In this document: positions 19,991-29,129 of the stretch, piece by piece | Position numbering within the stretch: the first letter of the stretch is position 1 | Layout of the letters: every line of letters starts with the position of its first letter | Assembly (NCBI GenBank): GCA_902566315.1 | Contig: CACFIL010000003.1 | Location: forward strand, 20,654-84,653 | Length of the DNA stretch: 64,000 nucleotides | Direction of reading: 5' to 3' | Source: an uncultured Pelagibacteraceae bacterium | Lineage (GTDB): Bacteria; Pseudomonadota; Alphaproteobacteria; Pelagibacterales; Pelagibacteraceae | Notes under the pieces: generated by a model | Seen by the model: only the letters and a program-made list of their open reading frames with translations | Told to the model about the DNA's origin: nothing | Database searches by the model: none | Made by a program: the position numbers and the translations under genes

Positions 19991-21241
19991 ATGATAAAAT
20001 TAATCTTAGCAGGCCTTCTGTCCTCAACTGCATTTGTTAGCACAGTAAATGCAGACTTTAAAGAAATTGGGAAATTTGGAACACCAGCAAATAACCCTAG
20101 TGCAGAAGAAACTTCAGCAGAAATAATTGCAGCAACAGCAGATGGCATGAAACTGGTATATAGCGATAGCCCTGCAAACGCATTAGGCATGATTGATATT
20201 ACTGATCCAGCAAATCCGAAACCATTAGGCCACATGAATTTAGGTGGTGAACCAACTAGTGTTGCAATCAAAAATGGACAAGCATTTGTAGGTATTAATA
20301 CTTCTCCAAACTATGTAGAGCCAAGTGGTCACTTATTAGTTGTTGATCTTGCCTCAGGAAAAGAAGTTACAAAAGTAGAACTAGGTGGACAGCCAGACTC
20401 GGTTGCAGTTAGTCCAGATGGAACTTTTGTGGCAATAGCTATTGAAAATGAACGTAACGAAGATATCAACGATGAAAAAATTCCACAACTTCCAGGGGGT
20501 TTTGTGGCAATTATTAATTTAGCAGATAACAGTGTTACTAAAGCGGACTTAGTTGGTTTTTCAACTATTGCTCCTAACGATCCAGAGCCTGAGTTTGTTG
20601 ATATCAATAATTTAGGTGAAATAGTTGTTACTATGCAAGAGAATAACTGGATGGCGGTTATTGATCGAAGTGGAAAAGTAATTTCAGAGTTTGATGCAGG
20701 ACTAGTAACATTAGAAGGTGTTGACAATAAAAAAGACGGTGAACTAAAGATGGTTGATACCATTGAGAATGTTCGTAGAGAACCAGACGCAGTTAAGTGG
20801 ATTGACAATGATCATTTTGCAACTGCAAATGAAGGTGACTATAAACATGAAGCACCGGGTCAAGCAAAACGTGGTGGTAGTCGTGGATGGACAATCTTTA
20901 ATAAAAATGGTTCGGTGGTATACGAGTCAGGTTCGTCATATGAAAGAGCACTCGCTTCAGCAGGTTACTGGCCAGAAAAACGTGCAGAGAAAAAAGGTGT
21001 AGAACCAGAGTCAGTTGAAGTAGCAATGTATGGTGATACACGTTATATCTTTGTTGGTGCTGAAAGAGCAAATGCTATCGGTGTTTATAAAGCAAATGAT
21101 TTAACAAACCCAGAATTAGTTACTATATTACCAACAGGTATTGGACCAGAAGGTTTGGTTGCTATTCCACAACGGAACTTATTTATAAGTGCTAATGAAG
21201 TTGACAAAGAAAAATCAGTTACAATTTATAGCTTAGATTAA
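19991..21241 (+). CDS. Secreted beta-propeller protein (choice-of-anchor-I / LVIVD-YVTN-like), probably horizontally acquired
   Basis: Signal peptide MIKLILAGLLSSTAFVSTVNA; repeated blades (GEPTSVAIKNGQAFVGIN, GGQPDSVAVSPDGTFVAIAIENERNE, PEGLVAIPQRNLFISANE); 8 of 11 Arg codons are CGN. Confidence 0.75.
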   Translation: MIKLILAGLLSSTAFVSTVNADFKEIGKFGTPANNPSAEETSAEIIAATADGMKLVYSDSPANALGMIDITDPANPKPLGHMNLGGEPTSVAIKNGQAFVGINTSPNYVEPSGHLLVVDLASGKEVTKVELGGQPDSVAVSPDGTFVAIAIENERNEDINDEKIPQLPGGFVAIINLADNSVTKADLVGFSTIAPNDPEPEFVDINNLGEIVVTMQENNWMAVIDRSGKVISEFDAGLVTLEGVDNKKDGELKMVDTIENVRREPDAVKWIDNDHFATANEGDYKHEAPGQAKRGGSRGWTIFNKNGSVVYESGSSYERALASAGYWPEKRAEKKGVEPESVEVAMYGDTRYIFVGAERANAIGVYKANDLTNPELVTILPTGIGPEGLVAIPQRNLFISANEVDKEKSVTIYSLD

Positions 21242-21258
21242 TAACTAAATTAAGCCTG

Positions 21259-21276
21259 TGGGGGCGTTAGCCCCCA
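21259..21276 (+). terminator. GC-rich hairpin downstream of the island beta-propeller gene (no strong U-tract)
   Basis: tgggggc-gtta-gccccca perfect stem just after the stop codon at 21241. Confidence 0.6.
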
Positions 21277-21311
21277 ACATAAACTTTCATGTAAAGTTTT
21301 AAAAAAATCTC

Positions 21312-21328
21312 GACACACTCACGACACA
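21312..21328 (+). repeat. 17-bp direct repeat, right copy (gacacactcacgacaca)
   Basis: Identical to 19857-19873. Confidence 0.9.
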
Positions 21329-21361
21329 GTTGGTGATAAATTTTACTAATTTAACTAATAC

Positions 21362-21390
21362 TTGCATTTCTAAAAACCGCTATCTATAAT
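21362..21390 (+). promoter_or_regulatory. Sigma70-type promoter of tRNA-Gly
   Basis: TTGCAT - 17 bp - TATAAT located 13 bp before the tRNA 5' end. Confidence 0.7.
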
Positions 21391-21403
21391 GATTTTTTAA
21401 CAA

Positions 21404-21478
21404 GCGGGCATAGCTCAGTGGTAGAGCGTCTCGTTGCCAACGAGAAGGTCGTGGGTTCGAGTCCCATTGCCCGCTCCA
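21404..21478 (+). tRNA. tRNA-Gly (anticodon GCC), CCA encoded
   Basis: gcgggcatagctcagtggtagagcgtctcgttgccaacgagaaggtcgtgggttcgagtcccattgcccgctcca; acceptor gcgggca/tgcccgc, anticodon stem ctcgt/acgag, T-loop gttcgag. Confidence 0.96.
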
Positions 21479-21483
21479 AAATT

Positions 21484-22329
21484 ATGATTATTTGGATCGC
21501 CTCCTATCCCAAAAGTGGAAATACATATCTAAGATCTTTCATTTCTTCATATTTTTTTTCAAAAAAAGGGAAATTTGATTTTGATTTACTTTTAAATATT
21601 CTCCAATTTCCATCGGTTAAATTTGCAAAAAAAAAAATTTATTCTGAATTAGAAGCAAGTCAAAGTTGGATTTTTAATCAGCAACAGTTTTTCTCAGATG
21701 GAAACATACATTTTATAAAGACACATAGCAATTTAAATGAATACAAAGGAAATAATTTTACTACCAAAAATTTAACGCTTGGTGGAATTTATATAGTCAG
21801 AGATCCAAGAAATTTAATAACTTCAATGACTCATCATTATTCATTAGATTATGATCAAGCATATTCAAAGCTAATTAATGAAAATCAAACTCTTTTAGAA
21901 AAACCTATGGATGGTGATTATAGTAATTTTACGTTTTTGGGATCATGGTCTAGTCATTACAAGTCTTGGAAAAATACAAATGAATTTAAAATTTTGTTTA
22001 TAAAGTATGAGGATTTAGAAAATAATAAATATGAGACTTTTAAAAAAATAGTCAATTTTATAAATACTTTAAAAAAAAATAAATCGTCAATTAATGAAAA
22101 AAAACTTATTAATTCTATTAACTCTACAAATTTTTCTAATTTAAAAAATAAAGAGGAAAGGGAGGGTTTCGAAGAAAGTATATATTCAAGATTGGGAGAA
22201 AAAAAACCTTTTTTCAATTTAGGTTTTAATAATAGATGGCAAAAAATCTTGCCAAAAAATATTTTAAATAAATTAAATAATGCTTTGCAAAATGAATTAA
22301 ATGACTTAAATTATATTATTCATGAATGA
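21484..22329 (+). CDS. Sulfotransferase family protein
   Basis: MIIWIASYPKSGNTYLRSFISSYFF and GGIYIVRDPRNLITSMTHHYSLDY; the listed ORF start (21418) lies inside the tRNA, so start moved to ATG 21484. Confidence 0.88.
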   Translation: MIIWIASYPKSGNTYLRSFISSYFFSKKGKFDFDLLLNILQFPSVKFAKKKIYSELEASQSWIFNQQQFFSDGNIHFIKTHSNLNEYKGNNFTTKNLTLGGIYIVRDPRNLITSMTHHYSLDYDQAYSKLINENQTLLEKPMDGDYSNFTFLGSWSSHYKSWKNTNEFKILFIKYEDLENNKYETFKKIVNFINTLKKNKSSINEKKLINSINSTNFSNLKNKEEREGFEESIYSRLGEKKPFFNLGFNNRWQKILPKNILNKLNNALQNELNDLNYIIHE

Positions 22330-22657
22330 TCTAGCAGACAAAAAATGTATTCCGTGTGAGGGTGGTATACCAAGTTTTAACTTAGAAGAAATACACAAGT
22401 ATCTCAAGAAGGTTGATGGCTGGGATGTAGAGTCAATCGAAAATAAGAACTATTATATTATTAAAAACTTCAAATTTAATAATTTCTTAGAGAGTCAGAC
22501 TTTTGTGAATAAAGTCGGAGAAGTAGCTGAAAATGAAGGTCATCATCCTGATATATGGTTTGGATGGGGATACGCAAAGATTAAAATACAAACCCATGCA
22601 ATAAATGGATTGCATGAAAGCGATTTTGTTCTTGCCGCAAAAATAGATAAAATATAA
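22322..22657 (+). CDS. phhB: Pterin-4-alpha-carbinolamine dehydratase
   Basis: VGEVAENEGHHPDIWFGWGYAKIKIQTHAINGLHESDFVLAAKID. Confidence 0.92.
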   Translation: MNDLADKKCIPCEGGIPSFNLEEIHKYLKKVDGWDVESIENKNYYIIKNFKFNNFLESQTFVNKVGEVAENEGHHPDIWFGWGYAKIKIQTHAINGLHESDFVLAAKIDKI

Positions 22658-22663
22658 AAATTT

Positions 22664-24226
22664 TTAATGCTTAAAGTGTCTGGTTTTTGAAAATACTAAT
22701 ATAACACCTAATTTGTCTGCAAACTTAATAATTTCTTTATCACGAATGGATCCAGAAGGTTGAATTATTGCGCTTACTCCATTTTGAACTAAAGTTTCAA
22801 TTCCATCTACGAATGGAAAAAATGCATCTGAGGCTCCTATGATTATGTCATTTTCACGAATTTTTTGGAATTTTTTCATTTTATTTATCGCTATTTTACA
22901 ACTATCTAACCTACTTGATTGACCCGATCCAATCCCAATAGTTGAGCTGTCTTTTGTTAGAACGATTGCATTAGACTTTACGCTTCTACATATATTGAAA
23001 GCAAATATTAAGTCATCCAAAATTTTCTTTGTTGGTTTAACTTTAGATACAACTTTAAAATTATGTCTAGTAAAAATTTTGTTATCTGCACTTTGAAGTA
23101 ATAAAGAATCGAAGTGGCTAGTGATATTGTTTAAGTTTTGTTTACCTAATTTTGACGCATCAATTAATCTTAAATTTTTCTTTTTCCTTAGAATTTTAAG
23201 TGAATCTTTATCAAAACCAATTCCAATGATTACTTCTAAAAAAATTTTATTCAATTCTAAGGCTATTTTTTTATTTACTTTAAAATTACATGAAACAATT
23301 CCTCCAAATGCACTTATAGGATCACAAGCCAAAGCTTCTTTATAACTTTCAATTTTATTATTATTAATCGATACACCACATGGATTCGCGTGTTTTACAA
23401 TTACAGTTCCAGTATTTTTTGGAAGTGTTCTTGAAATATTAAGAGCTGCATAAATATCATTATAATTGTTATAACTGAGTTTTTTCCCATTCAATTTGGA
23501 TATATTTAAATTATTACTTTTAGAATAAATTGCAGAATATTGATGAGGGTTTTCACCGTATCGTAAAACTTCAACTAAATTACCATGAATAGTTTTTTTC
23601 TGAGGAAAGTAGTCTTTATTTTCATTATTCAAATATTCTGAAATGACAGAGTCATAGTATGCTGTAAAATTAAAAGCTTCTTGAGATAATTTTTTTCTAA
23701 ATTCCAAACTTGTGGAACCTTTATTTTTTTTTAAATTCAAAACAAATTCTTTGTACTGATGTGGAGAGGTTAGAACGGTCGTATATTTATAGTTTTTAGC
23801 CGCTGCTCTAACAAGTGTTGGTCCTCCAATATCTATATTTTCAATGAGTTTATTATGATTTCTTGTACTTCTTAACTTTGCTTCAAATGGGTAAAAATTA
23901 ACAATAACTAGATCTATTTCATCATAACTATTCTTCTTGAGCTGTTTTTTATGAATTTTGTTTTCTCTTTTATTTAAAATACCCGCATATAACTTTGGAT
24001 GAAGTGTTTTTACCCTACCATCTAAAATCTCATCAGTATTTGTATATTCTGATACTTCTGTGCATTTAAAGCCTAATTTCTTAATCTCTCTAGATGTACC
24101 CCCTGAGCTTATAATATTCACTTTGTATTTTTCAAGGGTATTTAATACTAACTTTAAATCAGATTTATCTGAAAGAGATATAATTGCTCTTTTAATTTTA
24201 TTACTCATATTTTGCTTATCTGCCAT
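22664..24226 (-). CDS. purH: Bifunctional AICAR transformylase/IMP cyclohydrolase
   Basis: KRAIISLSDKSDLKLVLNTLEKYKVNIISSGGTSREIKKLG...GRVKTLHPKLYAGIL...LRYGENPHQ. Confidence 0.96.
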   Translation of the reverse strand: MADKQNMSNKIKRAIISLSDKSDLKLVLNTLEKYKVNIISSGGTSREIKKLGFKCTEVSEYTNTDEILDGRVKTLHPKLYAGILNKRENKIHKKQLKKNSYDEIDLVIVNFYPFEAKLRSTRNHNKLIENIDIGGPTLVRAAAKNYKYTTVLTSPHQYKEFVLNLKKNKGSTSLEFRKKLSQEAFNFTAYYDSVISEYLNNENKDYFPQKKTIHGNLVEVLRYGENPHQYSAIYSKSNNLNISKLNGKKLSYNNYNDIYAALNISRTLPKNTGTVIVKHANPCGVSINNNKIESYKEALACDPISAFGGIVSCNFKVNKKIALELNKIFLEVIIGIGFDKDSLKILRKKKNLRLIDASKLGKQNLNNITSHFDSLLLQSADNKIFTRHNFKVVSKVKPTKKILDDLIFAFNICRSVKSNAIVLTKDSSTIGIGSGQSSRLDSCKIAINKMKKFQKIRENDIIIGASDAFFPFVDGIETLVQNGVSAIIQPSGSIRDKEIIKFADKLGVILVFSKTRHFKH

Positions 24227-25833
24227 TCAATTAATTGTTCATTAGTCTGAGTATTACCAGATATGAAAATATTCTGGTTCTCAATATATTGATTTTTATT
24301 ACCAAAGTATAGCCCAGTTTCAACTCCTATCAATCCATCATTTGAAAAAAATCTCCAACCAGAATTCTCTAATTCAATCAAAATAGATTTATTATCTTGA
24401 AGCTTTGTTACTTTAATATTTGGTAACAGATGGAACCTTATTTCAAAGTTTGTAACTTTAAAATTTTTTTTTTTTATAAGTTTTTCTTTTCCAAAAATAA
24501 TATTTTTATCTACATCAAATTCTAAACTTCTTTGATGAATTACTCCATATCTAGATAAATATCCATCATGCGAACATTTGATACTCCAATAATTTTTTTG
24601 ATAAGTTACTTCATTGTCAAAGGTTTTGAATCCTTTGCTTACTACACTAGGCCCTGCGGTATTTTTTTTGAAATTACAAGTTGAAGAACTATCCAAAATT
24701 AATGTTGAGTGAGTTGCAGTTGATTTTGAAATTGAATTCAGTTGATGATTATAATCCTGAAAATAACCAGAGTTTGTAATGAGTTTTTTATCTTTAAAAA
24801 AAAATTCAAATGATAATGGTCCACTTTGATAATTTTCTGAATAATTTTTTACTGGATTACTTCCTGTATCCATAGCAAGAATCACATTTTTATTTCTTAA
24901 TATTGTATAGCCAGATGTTTCCAACTTACTATTCTTAAACTTATATCTAAAAAGTGAAAGATACTTATCAAAGTCTTTATTATCTAAATTATTATTTCCA
25001 TTAAATAATAAACTCTGTTTTAACGACCCCCAAATTAACTCATAGGATTTACCAAGGAAATGAATTATTTCATTTAAGTATTCTGGAACATCATTTAAAG
25101 AGTCTTTTAAAAGTTCTCTTATTAAAATAAAATATTTTAAATAAAAAACCATCTGTCTTATATTTCTTGATTTAGGAAAGTAATTATTATCAAACGAAGT
25201 ATTTATAATTTTTTTAAGTAAATCTAATCCATACTCCAAAAATCTATTGTTTTTATATGCTATTCCCGAGAGAGTTATCGCTGTACACCCTATCATCTTG
25301 TCGTTGAAATCTAAGGATCTGTCAATTTCATTCATTAAATGATTTACTTGTTTACTAATTATTTCGTTAAAACTATTTTTATATTTATTTCCAGATTCAT
25401 CATAGGTTATTTTTGAATTTGATATCCAAGCAATTACTCTTTTAGAAAGAATATCTATTTCCCAACTTTTTGTTTCATAGTTTTGGTTCTTTTTAATCCA
25501 ATTTTCAATAATTGACTGTGTAACTTTATTAGATGATTTAAGATCTATTGAAAACAACCAATAAAAACTATGAAGTTTTTTAAAATCATTGTATTTTAAA
25601 TTTTTATTTTCCCATATAGATTGAATATTAAAATCCTCAATCTTCTTTTTTTGTTTTTCGTATTTTATTAATGAACTAAGTATATTAAGACTTGGTTGAT
25701 AAACTAAAACATTCTCATCAACTCTTGAAATTCTTCTATTATAAATAGATGATTTTAAATAAATTTTTCGTATTTGGTTTTTAAAAATAAAATAAAATTC
25801 ATTGATATAATTAAAAGAACTTTTTAAAAACAT
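24205..25833 (-). CDS. Heparinase II/III family protein
   Basis: SGYTILRNKNVILAMDTGS...GPLSFEFFFKDKKLITNSGYFQ...THSTLILDSSSTC; rpe-purH neighbourhood. Confidence 0.8.
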   Translation of the reverse strand: MFLKSSFNYINEFYFIFKNQIRKIYLKSSIYNRRISRVDENVLVYQPSLNILSSLIKYEKQKKKIEDFNIQSIWENKNLKYNDFKKLHSFYWLFSIDLKSSNKVTQSIIENWIKKNQNYETKSWEIDILSKRVIAWISNSKITYDESGNKYKNSFNEIISKQVNHLMNEIDRSLDFNDKMIGCTAITLSGIAYKNNRFLEYGLDLLKKIINTSFDNNYFPKSRNIRQMVFYLKYFILIRELLKDSLNDVPEYLNEIIHFLGKSYELIWGSLKQSLLFNGNNNLDNKDFDKYLSLFRYKFKNSKLETSGYTILRNKNVILAMDTGSNPVKNYSENYQSGPLSFEFFFKDKKLITNSGYFQDYNHQLNSISKSTATHSTLILDSSSTCNFKKNTAGPSVVSKGFKTFDNEVTYQKNYWSIKCSHDGYLSRYGVIHQRSLEFDVDKNIIFGKEKLIKKKNFKVTNFEIRFHLLPNIKVTKLQDNKSILIELENSGWRFFSNDGLIGVETGLYFGNKNQYIENQNIFISGNTQTNEQLIEWQISKI

Positions 25834-25834
25834 T

Positions 25835-26494
25835 TTACATTGATTTTAATTTTTCAATATTAGTTTTAATATCCCCATCGTTCTCTTTAAAAACTGTGGT
25901 TCCAGATACCAAAATATCAGCTCCAGCTTCTAAAATTATTTTTGAATTGCTAAAATTAATCCCCCCATCAACTTCAATATCAAAGTGATATTGGTTTTTA
26001 TCTTTTATTTTTTTCAATTCTTTTATTTTATCTAATACTTCAGGCATAAATTTTTGCCCACCAAAACCAGGGTTAACGCTCATAACAAGAACTAAATCAA
26101 TATTGTCTATTTCATCAATTAAAGTTTTTATTTCAGTTTTTGGATTTAATGATACGCCAACTTTTTTGCCAAATTTTTTAATCAAACTTATAGATTCTTT
26201 TAGTTTTTCGGTAGCTTCAGGATGAATAGTTATTATGTCAGCGCCAGCATTTGCATAATTTTCAATGTACTCATGTACTGGAGAAATCATCAAATGTACA
26301 TCAAATGGAAGTTTAGTGTATTTTCTTAAGTTTTTTATTACTGGTGGTCCTATCGTTAGATTTGGCACAAAGTGACCATCCATAACATCGACGTGAATTA
26401 AGTCAGCTCCACCTTGTTCCAGCTTCTTAATTTCATTACCTAATTGACTGAAGTCTGCAGATAGTATTGATGGTGATATTTGTATTTTTTTCAT
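25835..26494 (-). CDS. rpe: Ribulose-phosphate 3-epimerase
   Basis: QISPSILSADFSQLGNEI...HVDVMDGHFVPNLTIGPPV...VMSVNPGFGGQKF. Confidence 0.97.
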   Translation of the reverse strand: MKKIQISPSILSADFSQLGNEIKKLEQGGADLIHVDVMDGHFVPNLTIGPPVIKNLRKYTKLPFDVHLMISPVHEYIENYANAGADIITIHPEATEKLKESISLIKKFGKKVGVSLNPKTEIKTLIDEIDNIDLVLVMSVNPGFGGQKFMPEVLDKIKELKKIKDKNQYHFDIEVDGGINFSNSKIILEAGADILVSGTTVFKENDGDIKTNIEKLKSM

Positions 26495-26536
26495 TTGATA
26501 CTAAAATATTAGTATCAATTTTTTTTTTTATTTGAA

Positions 26537-26887
26537 TTAATTTTTACTAAATATTCTATATAATTCTTGAGCTATTTCACTTTCTAAAGGAAAAGAAAGC
26601 ATACCCATCACTGAATATCCAAGTAAATAAGGCATTAAATAGAAACGAGCCATATAAAAAAACCAAGCAACGTAAAGTGGTACCAAGGGACCTATTATAA
26701 AGCTCGGAGTTATTGGTCTGAATATATTTATAAGTGGATTAGTAAGCTTAACGAAAACTTTCATAAAGAAGAAACTAGAGTCTTCCCTTTGAAAGATGTT
26801 CATCGCAACTCTACCAATTAAAGTCCACATAATTACTCCTAAAATATAATCAATTATATAGACTAAAGGGTGAAAGTTTGCAGACAT
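26537..26887 (-). CDS. Small membrane protein, YggT-like (tentative)
   Basis: Hydrophobic helices; VKLTNPLINIFRPITPSFIIGPLVPLYVAWFFYMARFYLMPY. Confidence 0.45.
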   Translation of the reverse strand: MSANFHPLVYIIDYILGVIMWTLIGRVAMNIFQREDSSFFFMKVFVKLTNPLINIFRPITPSFIIGPLVPLYVAWFFYMARFYLMPYLLGYSVMGMLSFPLESEIAQELYRIFSKN

Positions 26888-26892
26888 AATTT

Positions 26893-26920
26893 AAAAAAAA
26901 GGGGCGAATTAAATCGCCCC
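26893..26920 (-). terminator. Rho-independent terminator of the symporter operon
   Basis: Reverse strand: ggggcga-tttaat-tcgcccc followed by tttttttt. Confidence 0.85.
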
Positions 26921-26934
26921 TAAATTTGAATTGT

Positions 26935-28746
26935 TTATTTTTGTGCTAGTACCGTTTTACCACTTGGTATACGCACATCATCAACCATTTTCTGAGTAGC
27001 TGAGTCTGGTGCTGCAGTTATTAAACTGACAACAATCATTGAAACTAAACTTACGGCAGCTCCAACTATTCCAAAAGTAAGTTGAGTTATGCCTAAGAAA
27101 CCAGACCCTCCACTTCTTACCCATATTAGGTAAGCAGTTCCAGATATAAGCCCTAGTAGCATTCCCGCAACAGCTCCTGGTGCATTAGCTCTCTTCCACC
27201 ATACACCAAGTACAAGTGGGAAGAATAGTCCTGACATAGCAAAGTCAAAAGCCCAAATCACCGAACCTAAGATACCTTGTATCTCTAATGCGGCTATTGT
27301 TGCTCCTGCAAAACCAATTAATACAAGTAATACCCTTGCAACAATTAGTCTTTTTGCTGTCTCAGCTTTTGGATTAATTATTTTGTAGTAAATATCATGA
27401 GATAACGCATTTGATATTGCTAACACTAATCCATCTGCAGTTGACATTGCAGCTGCCATACCTCCAGCAGCAACAAGACCTGAAATTACATAAGGTAATC
27501 CTGCAATCTCTGGTGTTGCTAATACAACAGCTTTACCACCCATAAAGAACTCGTTAAGCTCAAGAGTTCCATTACCGTTAAAGTCACTGATAAACATTAA
27601 GTTTGCTTGGTTCCAGTTTTGATACCAATCAATAGCTTGAACTTCAGCAATTGTTTTACCAATAATTCCAGTCGGTAGTGTTGGGTCTATTAAAGATAGC
27701 TTAGATAATGTAGCTAACATCGGTGCAGAAGAATAAAGTAGGAAAATAAAGAATAATGACCAACCTACTGATCTTCTTGCAGTTCTTACACTTGGAGTAG
27801 TAAAGTATCTCATCATAACGTGAGGTAATGATGCAGTTCCTGCCATCATACAAACTGCTAATGAAATAAACGCCCAAGGAGTTGCATTAACTGATGAGTG
27901 CGCTTTAGTTATTCCAGCTAAACCTTTTGGAACTGTCGCTAAATCAGCAGCAGAGTTTTTAACAAAACCAAATTGACCTTCTAGTTCTGCAATTCTTGCA
28001 ACTTCATCAGCTAACATAAAGTGTGGGAAGAAACCTGCTCCCAACTTACTGCTAATCCAAAATACTGGAAGTAAGTAAGCTATAATTAATACAATGTATT
28101 GAGCCACTTGTGTCCAAGTTACAGCTCTCATTCCACCAAGCATTGAGCACATCAAAATACTTGCTAATCCAACATAAACAGCTATTCCAAATGGAATATC
28201 TAATGCTACAGATGCGATTGTACCTGTTGCATTAATTTGTGCTGTTACATAAGTGAATGAAGCAACTGTTAAAACTATTACTGCACTAAATCTTGCTAGG
28301 TTACCACCATAACGAGTTCCTATGAAATCTGGAACTGTATAACATCCAAATTTTCTAAGATATGGTGCTAACAACGAAGCAACTAGTACATATCCACCAG
28401 TCCACCCAACAAGTAGAGCCATATATCCATAGCCTTTGAAATAAATTCCACCTGCCATAGCAACGAAAGATGCACCTGACATCCAGTCAGCGGCGGTTGC
28501 CATTCCATTAAATACAGTCGGAACTTGTCTTCCAGCTACATAATAAGCGTCAACTTGAAGTGTTCTAGACAACCAACCAATTAAAGCATAAATCAAAACT
28601 GTAAAGGCAACAAAAAAGATACCAATCAATTTTGCAGACATTCCAGCTTGTTCAGCTATAGCCATCAGAATAATAAATACAAGGAAACCTCCAGTATATA
28701 TTCCGTAGACTTTTGGTAGATTATCAATAAATTTACCTTTTATCAT
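26935..28746 (-). CDS. Sodium:solute symporter family protein (acetate-permease ActP-like)
   Basis: DAYYVAGRQVPTVFNGMATAADWMSGASFVAMAGGIY; partner DUF4212 protein upstream, near acs. Confidence 0.9.
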   Translation of the reverse strand: MIKGKFIDNLPKVYGIYTGGFLVFIILMAIAEQAGMSAKLIGIFFVAFTVLIYALIGWLSRTLQVDAYYVAGRQVPTVFNGMATAADWMSGASFVAMAGGIYFKGYGYMALLVGWTGGYVLVASLLAPYLRKFGCYTVPDFIGTRYGGNLARFSAVIVLTVASFTYVTAQINATGTIASVALDIPFGIAVYVGLASILMCSMLGGMRAVTWTQVAQYIVLIIAYLLPVFWISSKLGAGFFPHFMLADEVARIAELEGQFGFVKNSAADLATVPKGLAGITKAHSSVNATPWAFISLAVCMMAGTASLPHVMMRYFTTPSVRTARRSVGWSLFFIFLLYSSAPMLATLSKLSLIDPTLPTGIIGKTIAEVQAIDWYQNWNQANLMFISDFNGNGTLELNEFFMGGKAVVLATPEIAGLPYVISGLVAAGGMAAAMSTADGLVLAISNALSHDIYYKIINPKAETAKRLIVARVLLVLIGFAGATIAALEIQGILGSVIWAFDFAMSGLFFPLVLGVWWKRANAPGAVAGMLLGLISGTAYLIWVRSGGSGFLGITQLTFGIVGAAVSLVSMIVVSLITAAPDSATQKMVDDVRIPSGKTVLAQK

Positions 28747-29009
28747 TGATCACCCTCTCTTTCAGAGAACCCAAATTCATCATCTATTTTTTCTTGTCGA
28801 CCTGCAAACCAAAAAATGAGAATGACGAAGATTGCAAGTGATCCCTGGCATGTAAACCAATACGTTAAAGGATATCCAAATGGTCTAATGCTTGATTCTT
28901 GCATTTCGGCTCCGAAAAGAAAGATGCCAATTGAGAAAACAAACCAAATTGCTAATGTAATAAAGAGCAAGTTCCTGGTTTTTTCCCAGTGTTGTTCTTG
29001 TTTTGACAT
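28743..29009 (-). CDS. DUF4212 family small subunit of solute symporter
   Basis: HWEKTRNLLFITLAIWFVFSIGIFLFG...PLTYWFTCQGSLAIFVILIFWFA. Confidence 0.88.
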   Translation of the reverse strand: MSKQEQHWEKTRNLLFITLAIWFVFSIGIFLFGAEMQESSIRPFGYPLTYWFTCQGSLAIFVILIFWFAGRQEKIDDEFGFSEREGDQ

Positions 29010-29129
29010 TTTTTCTCTCTCCTATAGGTTAAAAAAATAACCATACCGATAATCAAACATATTTAAACCCCTAAAAATGCTCGATATTGTGTCATTTTTA
29101 CATTATACATCATCATATTAGTTAACTAA

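Noticed and set aside
20329-20808. 159-aa minus-strand ORF in the mini-island
   Set aside because: Antisense of the beta-propeller CDS; Ser/Thr-rich shadow frame, not an integrase.
21418-21483. N-terminal extension MVERLVANEKVVGSSPIARSKI of the listed sulfotransferase ORF
   Set aside because: This is translation of the tRNA-Gly gene itself; a common artefact.
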